From Bacteroidales bacterium (GTDB taxonomy: Bacteria > Bacteroidota > Bacteroidia > Bacteroidales > UBA932): a DNA stretch of 64,000 nt. The notes beneath the pieces are model-generated. The model did not search any database and had not been told where the DNA came from. It worked only from the letters and a program-made list of their open reading frames with translations. The position numbers and the translations under genes were made by a program. Within the stretch, counting starts at the first letter, position 1; every line of letters begins with the position of its first letter. The stretch lies in the NCBI GenBank assembly GCA_017631875.1, contig JAGBSL010000019.1, forward strand, positions 1 through 64,000. Direction: 5' to 3'. Shown here piece by piece: positions 51,966 to 58,931 of this stretch.

Positions 51966-52427
51966 ATGGATAAGATAGAGAAATATATCGCGGAACATCG
52001 CTCGGAATTTGACTCTTCTGCCCCTGCTGGTAGCAGGGAAAGGTTCATGGCTGCGGCACAGGCGCTGAAGCGCCGTCGGAGTGCGAGAGTGATCAGCCTA
52101 TCGTTTGCAGGCCTTGCCGCTGCATGTACTGCTGTCTTTATGGTATTGTTCTCTCAGCCGGACCTCTCACACGAGTTGGAAAGACACCATAAAAGGCTGG
52201 CAGAGAAGGAAAGCGAGATCATGATTCTGGCGGACCAGGAGTTCCCTCAGGAAAAAGAATTGATCCTCAACACAATAAGAGCCATACTCGTTGAGGCTAT
52301 CCCGCTAGAGGAACAGTTGCCGGAAGAACTTTCAGTTAAAGAGAAAAGTGAAGTATTAAAGTCATATTACGACAGAAAATATGCGGCACTGGAAAATCTG
52401 ATGACACAATACATAGAAACATTATAA
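51966..52427 (+). CDS. Single-helix membrane protein, probable anti-sigma factor
   Basis: 153 residues. The N-terminal cytoplasmic part ('IEKYIAEHRSEFDSSAPAGS') resembles short Bacteroidota anti-sigma domains. One membrane helix (~43-62) and a helical outer part rich in Glu follow. The assignment rests mostly on its place directly after an ECF sigma gene. Confidence 0.6.
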   Translation: MDKIEKYIAEHRSEFDSSAPAGSRERFMAAAQALKRRRSARVISLSFAGLAAACTAVFMVLFSQPDLSHELERHHKRLAEKESEIMILADQEFPQEKELILNTIRAILVEAIPLEEQLPEELSVKEKSEVLKSYYDRKYAALENLMTQYIETL

Positions 52428-52440
52428 TACGTAATATACC

Positions 52441-53319
52441 ATGAAAAGGATTTTGATCACACTCGCCATCGCGGCGCTTGGGCTGTTTACTGCCAATGCG
52501 GAGGAAAGGACAAAGACCTATGAGTTCAAGAACATCACAGGAATCGAGGCGGAATTCAATTATGACATCTATGTTACACATGGAAGATCTAACGTGATAA
52601 CTGTAATATACGACAGCATGTACGAGGATTACATGTCTGTAAACCATTATCCTATGTCAGGCACTCTCAGTCTTGGGATGAAGGAGCTTCCAAGGAAATT
52701 CAGAAATTCAGAACATCCGAACATAAAGGTCTATCTTGAGATGACTGCTGTGGATGACATCGACCTCTCGGGCGCTTCATCAATCACCTTCCAAGGTGAA
52801 TTCAACAGTTCAGGGCTGGAGATCGAATTGTCCGGAGCATCGCACCTACAAGCACTTACAGTAAAGGGAAGAAATCTGTCAGCAGACTGCAGCGGAGCTG
52901 CAAACGCCAACATCAATGGCATTTTCACTGATGAGGTGGAAGTGGAAATCAGTGGTGCCGCCAACCTCACTTTCGACGGACGTGCAGACTCGCTGGATGG
53001 GGAGATAAGCGGCGCAGCGCAATTAAAAGGAGAATTTGAAGTAGAGACATGCTCAATCGAGTGTTCTGGAGCTGCAAATGCTGACTTGGAAGGCTCTGCC
53101 AAGGAGCTCTCGCTTGACGGTTCAGGAGCATGCGGAATCGACACCAGAGACTTTAAGGCGGAGACTGTCAGAGTATCCCTCAGCGGAGCCAGCAAGGCCA
53201 AGGTGTATGCCTCAAGACTCCTCAGATACGATGTGTCAAGGACATGTAAGATGACATACTACGGCGATGCAAAGCTGGAGAACATATCCGAGGACAACAA
53301 TATCGTCCGAGGAAGATGA
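52441..53319 (+). CDS. DUF2807 (GIN domain) secreted beta-helix-like protein
   Basis: 292 residues with a signal peptide ('LGLFTANAEE'). Repeated 'LSGAS', 'CSGAANA', 'ISGAAN' units mark the DUF2807 'auto-transporter adhesin head, GIN' fold, a right-handed beta-helix. Such proteins frequently follow ECF sigma/anti-sigma pairs in Bacteroidota. Function unknown, perhaps envelope stress. Last gene of the island. Confidence 0.85.
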   Translation: MKRILITLAIAALGLFTANAEERTKTYEFKNITGIEAEFNYDIYVTHGRSNVITVIYDSMYEDYMSVNHYPMSGTLSLGMKELPRKFRNSEHPNIKVYLEMTAVDDIDLSGASSITFQGEFNSSGLEIELSGASHLQALTVKGRNLSADCSGAANANINGIFTDEVEVEISGAANLTFDGRADSLDGEISGAAQLKGEFEVETCSIECSGAANADLEGSAKELSLDGSGACGIDTRDFKAETVRVSLSGASKAKVYASRLLRYDVSRTCKMTYYGDAKLENISEDNNIVRGR

Positions 53320-53383
53320 TACATCACCTAACCCCAAAAAATGCATAAAATGGTTAATTTCATGGTTTGGATTATAGATAAAT

Positions 53384-53413
53384 TTGGAGATGCACGAAAA
53401 GTCTGTATCTTTG
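53384..53413 (+). promoter_or_regulatory. Consensus promoter of the pseudoknot RNA/small-peptide unit
   Basis: TTG (53384-53386), 19-bp spacer, TATCTTTG (53406-53413). Predicted start at about 53420, exactly where the RNA structure begins. Confidence 0.85.
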
Positions 53414-53418
53414 CAGCA

Positions 53419-53604
53419 TAATAAGAGCGTTAGCCGTTCGGCTACATTGAAAAAAGAAATAGGTATTCAGCCCCCAATCTGAATACCTTTTCTTTTTGCC
53501 CCTGAATAACGAAACTAAGCCGAGGGATGTACTCATGTAACCCAAGTTTGTTTCCACTTTTCAATGATAAGGGGCAACGTTGTCCCATAAATGCTCTTAT
53601 TAAT
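53419..53604 (+). ncRNA. Structured RNA with predicted pseudoknot
   Basis: Closing helix TAATAAGAGC (53419-53428) with GCTCTTATTA (53593-53602). Inside: hairpin TAGCC-GTTC-GGCTA (53431-53444), helix A CATTGAAAA (53445-53453) with TTTTCAATG (53558-53566), hairpin AGGTATTCAG (53461-53470) with CTGAATACCT (53479-53488), helix B TTGCCCCT (53496-53503) with AGGGGCAA (53570-53577), and GAAAC/GTTTC (53511-53515/53550-53554). Helices A and B cross, giving an H-type pseudoknot. It ends two nucleotides before the ATG of a 47-residue peptide. I do not recognise the family. Confidence 0.65.
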
Positions 53605-53748
53605 ATGAAACAGGAACTTGCTGTTACGGTGAGCTTTCAAATTGAAGTTGCCACCACCAAGATTGTCAAGGTCAAATCGCACAAGCGAGTTGTCAATGGC
53701 AAGACAGTGAAGGTTCGATCACATTACAGACGCATTGGGGGATGCTAA
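53605..53748 (+). CDS. 47-residue basic small protein
   Basis: From ATG 53605, directly after the RNA closing helix. It contains a tandem 'KVKSHKR' / 'KVRSHYRR' motif with 'VVNGK' between, a pattern like the 'SHTR' repeats of small phage and mobile-element proteins. An upstream in-frame start at 53527 would run through the RNA structure and is disfavoured. Function unknown. Confidence 0.6.
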   Translation: MKQELAVTVSFQIEVATTKIVKVKSHKRVVNGKTVKVRSHYRRIGGC

Positions 53749-53810
53749 GTAACAGTGTTCGGATTCTGACCGCCTCTTAGCGGTGTCCACTTCCCCTCGG
53801 TGTTTATAGT

Positions 53811-53845
53811 AGAGGCAGTGCTGTTGGCACTATCTCTGTCTTTTT
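53811..53845 (+). terminator. Terminator of the small-peptide unit
   Basis: AGAG/CTCT and AGTGC (53817-53821) with GCACT (53827-53831), followed by TTTTT. It closes a ~425-nt transcription unit. Confidence 0.82.
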
Positions 53846-53939
53846 CGTTTCAGTCAATATGACACCAATGTTTAAACGGGTGTAAAAATGCAACTCAAGA
53901 TTGCTAGAATTTGGTCCATTATTTGGTCCACAAAACACA
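53846..53939. other. Possible attachment-site scar next to tRNA-Ser
   Basis: A gene-free stretch with the direct repeat TTTGGTCCA (two copies, around 53910-53930) and a GTTTAAAC palindrome (53870-53877), beside a tRNA gene of the kind used by integrases. No integrase is present. The link to integration is speculative. Confidence 0.25.
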
Positions 53940-53973
53940 AAAACGGCACTACAGATACCTGTAATGCCGTTTT
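53940..53973 (-). terminator. Terminator of tRNA-Ser
   Basis: AAAACGGCAcTACAG (53940-53954) pairs with CTGTAaTGCCGTTTT (53959-53973), one mismatch. On the minus strand a T-run follows, 4 nt after the tRNA 3' end. Confidence 0.85.
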
Positions 53974-53976
53974 CTG

Positions 53977-54064
53977 CGGTGAGAGGGGGATTCGAACCCC
54001 CGGTACAGTAATCCCGTACGTCAGTTTAGCAAACTGGTGGTTTCAGCCACTCACCCATCTCACC
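53977..54064 (-). tRNA. tRNA-Ser(GCU)
   Basis: 88 nt. Acceptor stem GGTGAGA/TCTCACC, discriminator G (53977), CCA not encoded. The D arm 'TGGGTGAGTGGCTGAAACCA', anticodon stem-loop with anticodon GCT (54030-54028), long class II variable arm, and T arm GGGGG-TTCGAAT-CCCCC. It reads AGC/AGU serine codons. Confidence 0.97.
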
Positions 54065-54094
54065 TGAAACTGCCTATCTTCAAAGATAGGACTG

Positions 54095-54124
54095 CAAAGA
54101 TACAAAGAATTTATTGTTTTGCAA
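54095..54124 (-). promoter_or_regulatory. Promoter of tRNA-Ser
   Basis: Minus strand: TTG (54122-54124), 19-bp spacer, TATCTTTG (54095-54102). A second TATCTTTG lies at 54081-54088, and together with CCTATCTT it forms a small hairpin in the tRNA leader. Confidence 0.82.
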
Positions 54125-54220
54125 CTTTTTGCTCTTTATTTTAAGCAGCCATTTATTTATATAGTACGTCCAATTCTGGTTTTAAAACCTTACTCACCAA
54201 ACATCTTGATAATCAACACC

Positions 54221-54266
54221 TTACATCTATAAGGGTCGAAAAATTTTCCGACCCTTATAGATGTAA
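54221..54266. repeat. Left palindrome of the transposase element
   Basis: TTACATCTATAAGGGTCG (54221-54238) and its exact complement (54249-54266) around AAAAATTTTC. It shares the core AGGGTCG-AAAA-TTTT-CGACCCT with the right palindrome at 55433. Confidence 0.88.
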
Positions 54267-54445
54267 CTCTTTTAGTATCAAGACTATAAGTGATCATAAA
54301 AATAAATAAAAAATCTGTATTTGTGCTTTTTACGAATTTTAAAATTCCTGTGTTTGACCACATAAATCGCGACATCCGTCACATTTTTCTTTTTCTTAAA
54401 CTGATTTATGCCAGGACTGATAGTTTTGCATGAAAAAACGGACGT

Positions 54446-55381
54446 ATGAAAAGGAAGTTTAACGAAGATGGCATTATGCACATTTATCAAAGAACCATAT
54501 CCGGTTATAATGTTTTCTATTGTCTTGAAGATTTCATCATATTCTACACGATTGTGTCGGTTTATGCTAAAAAGTTTGGGATAAAACTGTTGGCCATGTG
54601 TCTGATGATTGATCATACGCATCTGCTTGCATCATGCAGCAGCCTTGAGACACTGAGCAGATTCATATCTGCATACACATCAATGTTCGTACGTGAATTC
54701 AATCTATACACAGGAAGAAGCGGACCTCTGTTCAAGAAAGCATATGGCAGTGCGGTCAAGATGGAGTGGAAAAAGATCAGGTCTGCTATAGCATACCTTT
54801 TCAATAATCCTGTCGAAAAGCAGCTATGCACAAAAGCGGAGGATTATACATGGAACTTTCTGCGTCTCTATTGCCCGGAATATACCCCTGTCAGCACAAC
54901 AATGAAAAGGAGCAGAAAACTGAAAAGGTCTATGAAAATGGTAAAAGACAATTTCAACAAAGGGTATTACCTGAAATACACTCTTCTAGACTATCTATAT
55001 AAAGACCTATCTAAGCACGAAAAGAGAATATTGACCCAATACATACTTGAAGTGTATTTTCCGTTTGACACAGAAAAGGTCTGCAACTACTATAAGTCAT
55101 ATGAAGACATGGTCATTGCAATCAATTCGAATACAGGCAGTGAATATGAAATCAAGGAAAATCACTACGGAAAGACTGATGTTCCTTATAGGGAAATCAT
55201 TTCATGCCTGAACAATATGAATATTGCTGACTGCAGGTCTGTGTTGACAATGGATACTGAAATGAAGGTACAACTGACGGGAATTCTTAAGCAAAAGACA
55301 TCCGCATCAAGCACACAGATTAGAAAATTCCTGCAAATCCCTATAAAGAAAAAGACCAAGGTTCCTAAAGAACCAAAGTAG
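54446..55381 (+). CDS. REP-associated tyrosine transposase (RAYT/Y1 type)
   Basis: 311 residues. HUH metal site in 'CLMIDHTHLLAS' (His-Thr-His, ~54-56), followed by 'FVREFNLYTGRSGPLFKKAYG' (in part) and 'SAIAYLFNNPVEKQL', the conserved RAYT core. The helix that usually carries the catalytic Tyr (pattern xYLxxxxxYIxxNPV) reads 'MEWKKIRSAIAYLFNNPV', with Trp-Lys-Lys in place of Tyr-Leu, so activity is uncertain. A Lys-rich ~170-residue C-part is unique. A TAGTTTTG -7 box is at 54421-54428. Confidence 0.82.
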   Translation: MKRKFNEDGIMHIYQRTISGYNVFYCLEDFIIFYTIVSVYAKKFGIKLLAMCLMIDHTHLLASCSSLETLSRFISAYTSMFVREFNLYTGRSGPLFKKAYGSAVKMEWKKIRSAIAYLFNNPVEKQLCTKAEDYTWNFLRLYCPEYTPVSTTMKRSRKLKRSMKMVKDNFNKGYYLKYTLLDYLYKDLSKHEKRILTQYILEVYFPFDTEKVCNYYKSYEDMVIAINSNTGSEYEIKENHYGKTDVPYREIISCLNNMNIADCRSVLTMDTEMKVQLTGILKQKTSASSTQIRKFLQIPIKKKTKVPKEPK

Positions 55382-55432
55382 TAAGCTATCTGGTTCAGAT
55401 AAAAGCCTCAGAACCAACAAGTTAAACGAACA

Positions 55433-55456
55433 AGGGTCGGAAAATTTTCCGACCCT
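55433..55456. repeat. Right palindrome of the transposase element
   Basis: A 24-bp perfect palindrome AGGGTCGGAAAA/TTTTCCGACCCT, 51 bp after the transposase stop and 48 bp from the end of floA. Confidence 0.88.
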
Positions 55457-55503
55457 CACAATAATAAACTGCTGATTTTTAATACTTTAGGTGATACGGC
55501 GCA

Positions 55504-56454
55504 CTACTTAGCGATATTCTCACGCATGGTGGTGTCGGCCTGCATGTTCTTCATCCTGTAGTAGTCCATGATGCCGAGGTTGCCGCTGCGGAATGCCTCT
55601 GCCATTGCGAGAGGGACTTCTGCCTCTGCCTCGATAACGCGTGCACGTGCTTCCTGTGCCTTCGCCTTCATCTCCTGCTCGAGAGCGACTGCCATTGCGC
55701 GGCGCTCCTCTGCACGGGCCTGTGCGATGTTCTTGTCAGCCTCTGCCTGGTCCATCTGGAGGACTGCACCGATGTTCTTTCCGATGTCGATATCCGCGAT
55801 GTCGATAGAGAGGATTTCGAATGCTGTACCTGCGTCAAGTCCCTTGTTGAGCACTACCTTTGAGATGCTGTCAGGGTTCTCGAGAACGAGCTTATGGCTC
55901 TCTGCAGAACCGATCGATGATACAATACCCTCACCTACTCTGGCAAGAACGGTCTCTTCACCTGCACCTCCGACGAGCTGCTTGATGTTTGCACGGACTG
56001 TAACACGAGCCTTTGCGATAAGCTGGATACCGTCCTTTGCAACTGCAGTCACAGGAGGGGTGTTGATCACCTTAGGGTTAACCGACATCTGTACAGCCTC
56101 GAACACGTCACGACCTGCAAGGTCGATAGCAGCAGCCATCTTGAAGTCAAGCGAGATGTTAGCCTTGTCTGCAGAAATCAAAGCGTTCACAACCTTAGGA
56201 ACATTACCCTTTGCAAGATAGTGAGCCTCAAGCTCGTTGGCATAAAGGGTAAGGCCGGCCTTTGTACCGGTCACCATCGCCATGACGATAGTGTTAGGTG
56301 AAACTCCTCTCCAGCGCATGAGAACGAGCTGGATAAGTGAAATGCGGACTCCGGAAATCAATGCCTGGAACCAAAGAGTCACAGGGAAGAACCAGAGAAA
56401 GATCACCAGACCTACGATAGAGACGGCGATCCAAACGATAATCATTGCGTCCAT
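55504..56454 (-). CDS. floA: Flotillin-like protein FloA
   Basis: 316 residues. N-terminal membrane hairpin (~5-30), SPFH-like region ('[20 protein letters not shown]', '[19 protein letters not shown]') and a C-terminal Ala/Glu-rich coiled coil ('[20 protein letters not shown]'). FloA organises functional membrane microdomains. The nfeD-type gene is directly upstream, the usual pairing. Confidence 0.94.
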   Translation of the reverse strand: MDAMIIVWIAVSIVGLVIFLWFFPVTLWFQALISGVRISLIQLVLMRWRGVSPNTIVMAMVTGTKAGLTLYANELEAHYLAKGNVPKVVNALISADKANISLDFKMAAAIDLAGRDVFEAVQMSVNPKVINTPPVTAVAKDGIQLIAKARVTVRANIKQLVGGAGEETVLARVGEGIVSSIGSAESHKLVLENPDSISKVVLNKGLDAGTAFEILSIDIADIDIGKNIGAVLQMDQAEADKNIAQARAEERRAMAVALEQEMKAKAQEARARVIEAEAEVPLAMAEAFRSGNLGIMDYYRMKNMQADTTMRENIAK

Positions 56455-56457
56455 AAT

Positions 56458-56916
56458 TTATTGTTTTATAGTTACATACACTTTTATTCCATCTACCTCC
56501 ACTACCTCGACCTCAACCCCTGGGTCAATAATCCCCTCTCTGGCAGTTACCTCCAGTCTGAGGTCGCCGAAACGGGCTGTGCCCATAGGCGCCAGTCTTG
56601 TAATAGTCACTCCTACAGTTCCGGGAACAACCTCCGCCTCCGGCACAATGGCCTTAGAGTCTATATTAGTTGCAAGCGCAAGTCTTTCCCATGTCTTTGC
56701 CCTGAGCACCCAGATGGTGATAAGAACCAGAAGCACGGCATTCACCGCTGTGACAATGATACCTGCCGTCTGGCCGATCTCCATGAATGCATACACACAC
56801 GATCCGGCCATGGCTGCTATTCCCAGAATACCGGCTATACCGACTCCCGGAATGATCAGGATTTCCGCAAAGACAAGCAGCAATCCTATGATTATCAACG
56901 ATATGACAAGTCCCAT
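56458..56916 (-). CDS. NfeD-like membrane protein
   Basis: 152 residues: three or four membrane helices (~2-75) and a C-terminal OB-fold ('GTVGVTITRLAPMGTARFGD', 'EVVEVDGIKVYV'). It is the short NfeD form without protease domain and partners with flotillins. It starts 12 bp after the upstream gene and ends 3 bp before floA. Confidence 0.9.
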   Translation of the reverse strand: MGLVISLIIIGLLLVFAEILIIPGVGIAGILGIAAMAGSCVYAFMEIGQTAGIIVTAVNAVLLVLITIWVLRAKTWERLALATNIDSKAIVPEAEVVPGTVGVTITRLAPMGTARFGDLRLEVTAREGIIDPGVEVEVVEVDGIKVYVTIKQ

Positions 56917-56928
56917 ATATTAAAAGAT

Positions 56929-58794
56929 CTAATCTACATCCAGTTCGTTTCCAAGCAGTTCGCACGAAACCTTACCTGTAATCTTGCCGCGCACGTATGA
57001 GGCAAGTTCCTCTGCCATAGCCTTGTTGTCGAACGGTCCTACGATAAAGACCTGAGTACCGTCCTCAGCCTCAATCCTGGCGATATCCTTACCCATCGCC
57101 ATACGCACCATACCCTCGACAACCTCTGACTCAAGCTCTCCACTCTCAGGAATGATCCTGACCTCATACATGAGTACCTGGTTATTTCTATTTGCTTCTT
57201 CTGTCCTTGCCGACACAACCGAAACTTCCTTTCCGTCGATGAATGCCGTAATATATGCATCCCTGAAGCCTCTGCGCCTGATCTGCTCGGCAGCAGCCAC
57301 CGCCTCCTGGTAAGCTCCAAACACTCCTGCTCTATATATGTAAAGTCCAGATGGTGTACGGTGCTCATAAATCGGAGTCAGACCCTTAAGTTCGGACAGG
57401 GTCGCCTTACGTCCTCCACTAAAGAGCTGAACCTGATATACTATACCGCCAGGAATGGTCTGATCCTCAGCAAAAACCGCTTCAGGTTCTATTCTGAAGC
57501 TATAATCGAACTTCACTTCCGGAACAAGGACAGCAATGGCGAGAGAATCGCCCATAGACCTCATCCTGAAGTCATATTCGGGCATATCCGCTACTGGAGC
57601 CTCATCTTCCTTCTGCATATCCATATTCAGGAAGATACCCTCTTTCAGGAACTCCATCTCTATGGATCCCAGTTCAGTGCTGGCCTTATCCAGTGCACGT
57701 TGAAGCGACGGAATCCTGGTCTCGAGCTGAAGGATCTCATTGGTAAGACGTGCTCTTTCGGCAGGATCGTTTCCGAAGACATACTCGTTTCGTAGAGTCT
57801 CAAGGGACGATGATGTAGAGGCAATCGAATCACGCAGAACGCGCACCTCATCCATCTTTGCCATGTACTTGATGGTGAGATCATTGTCCGGAATATCAGC
57901 AACCGTCTCCTCCTGCGCTTCCACGATCGGAGGATTGACCAGTGCCAGCTCCTGAAGTTCATAAGGATCTGTCATCGGAGTATGAACCGGATAGTCCTCA
58001 TATCTTATCGCATAAACATATACACTGTCCTTACCGCACTCCCTGTTTGAAGCGAAAAGAGCATAATCGCCGTCCTCGGACTCGACATAAAGGAAATCAT
58101 CAGCTGGAGAAGAGTACGGGAATCCCATATTCTGCGGGGAAGACCACCTCTGACGCTGCTCGTCCCATACCGACTTGTAAAGATCATAGCCGCCGACTCC
58201 GTAGAGTCCGTCGGAAGCGAAATACATTGTCTTGCCGTCAGGCGAAAGCATTGGGTAGATCTCATCGGCAGACGGATCTGACAGCTCGGACACCGGCACG
58301 GGAACCGTCCAGACGGTGTCATCCAACATTGTCATCATGATGTCTCGGGTGCCGGAAGGACCCTCGGCCGAATAGTAAAGGGCATCATTCCAATCGGGCG
58401 CATAGAGACTCTTTACGAATTCATGGCCGCTGTCTGCATCGAGAACATTGGGCAAAGCCCTCCAGCTTCGGTCCTCAAGGGGATATGCCAGGAAGAATGC
58501 TTCCTGGGGCAAGCGCCTTTTGCCTGCGGCCTGCGGCACCTGCACGAAACGGGACATGTTCTTTCCGTTCTCGGACATACGAAGTCTTTCCCGGACATCC
58601 TTAACCATAAGAGAGTCCGCCACAACATCCAATGAATCAAGCACCTGCAGATATACGCTCTCTGCCTCGGCAAAATCATAAGCCCTGTGGAGGGAGTCTC
58701 CGTAACGCATCAGAGAGTCTGTCTGAGCGACGGCCAAATGTCCGGAAAGCACTGCCACAATCACCAGAAACAATATACGCTTTCCCATTTTCAT
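56929..58794 (-). CDS. Periplasmic PD40/SPOR-domain protein
   Basis: 621 residues. Signal peptide ('GHLAVAQTD'), a TPR-like start, WD40-like/PD40 beta-propeller blades ('YPMLSPDGKTMYFASDG', 'DYALFASNRE'), a coiled coil (~315-380), and SPOR-type repeats at ~460-620 ('YQVQLFSGGRK', 'YIYRAGVFGAYQEAVAAAEQ', 'FIVGPFDNKAMAEELASYV'). SPOR domains bind denuded peptidoglycan at the division site. Its place ahead of nfeD-floA suggests an envelope role. Confidence 0.82.
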   Translation of the reverse strand: MKMGKRILFLVIVAVLSGHLAVAQTDSLMRYGDSLHRAYDFAEAESVYLQVLDSLDVVADSLMVKDVRERLRMSENGKNMSRFVQVPQAAGKRRLPQEAFFLAYPLEDRSWRALPNVLDADSGHEFVKSLYAPDWNDALYYSAEGPSGTRDIMMTMLDDTVWTVPVPVSELSDPSADEIYPMLSPDGKTMYFASDGLYGVGGYDLYKSVWDEQRQRWSSPQNMGFPYSSPADDFLYVESEDGDYALFASNRECGKDSVYVYAIRYEDYPVHTPMTDPYELQELALVNPPIVEAQEETVADIPDNDLTIKYMAKMDEVRVLRDSIASTSSSLETLRNEYVFGNDPAERARLTNEILQLETRIPSLQRALDKASTELGSIEMEFLKEGIFLNMDMQKEDEAPVADMPEYDFRMRSMGDSLAIAVLVPEVKFDYSFRIEPEAVFAEDQTIPGGIVYQVQLFSGGRKATLSELKGLTPIYEHRTPSGLYIYRAGVFGAYQEAVAAAEQIRRRGFRDAYITAFIDGKEVSVVSARTEEANRNNQVLMYEVRIIPESGELESEVVEGMVRMAMGKDIARIEAEDGTQVFIVGPFDNKAMAEELASYVRGKITGKVSCELLGNELDVD

Positions 58795-58868
58795 CTTACA
58801 AAATTATAAAAATTTACATTATAAGAGGATAAAACATGCCAGTTTCTTTATTTGTAAGAAAAAAATCT

Positions 58869-58876
58869 TAAATTTG
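58869..58876 (+). promoter_or_regulatory. -7 box of secDF
   Basis: TAAATTTG, 55 nt before the secDF ATG. A TTTG at 58851-58854 is closer (14 bp) than the usual 19 bp. Confidence 0.5.
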
Positions 58877-58931
58877 CACCCTATTTTGCGGTTCATATAC
58901 AGCAACAAATAACAACAAAACTATAAACATT

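Larger units (their letters stand above)
54221..55456 (+). mobile_element. REP-associated-type tyrosine transposase element
   Basis: A ~1.24-kb unit: a palindrome, ~180 bp of AT-rich DNA, a Y1/HUH-type transposase gene, and a related palindrome. This is the arrangement of RAYT genes with flanking REP hairpins or of IS200/IS605-like single-strand transposition elements. No target duplication is expected for this class. The outer limits are a guess based on the palindromes. Confidence 0.7.

Noticed and set aside
53527..53604. Longer N-terminus for the 47-residue peptide
   Set aside because: It would be read through the pseudoknot structure, and its extra residues do not resemble the basic core.
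53846..53939. Remnant of an integrase gene next to tRNA-Ser
   Set aside because: The minus-strand frame (MDQI...) stops after about 20 codons and has no recombinase motif, so only a weak note on a possible attachment scar was kept.
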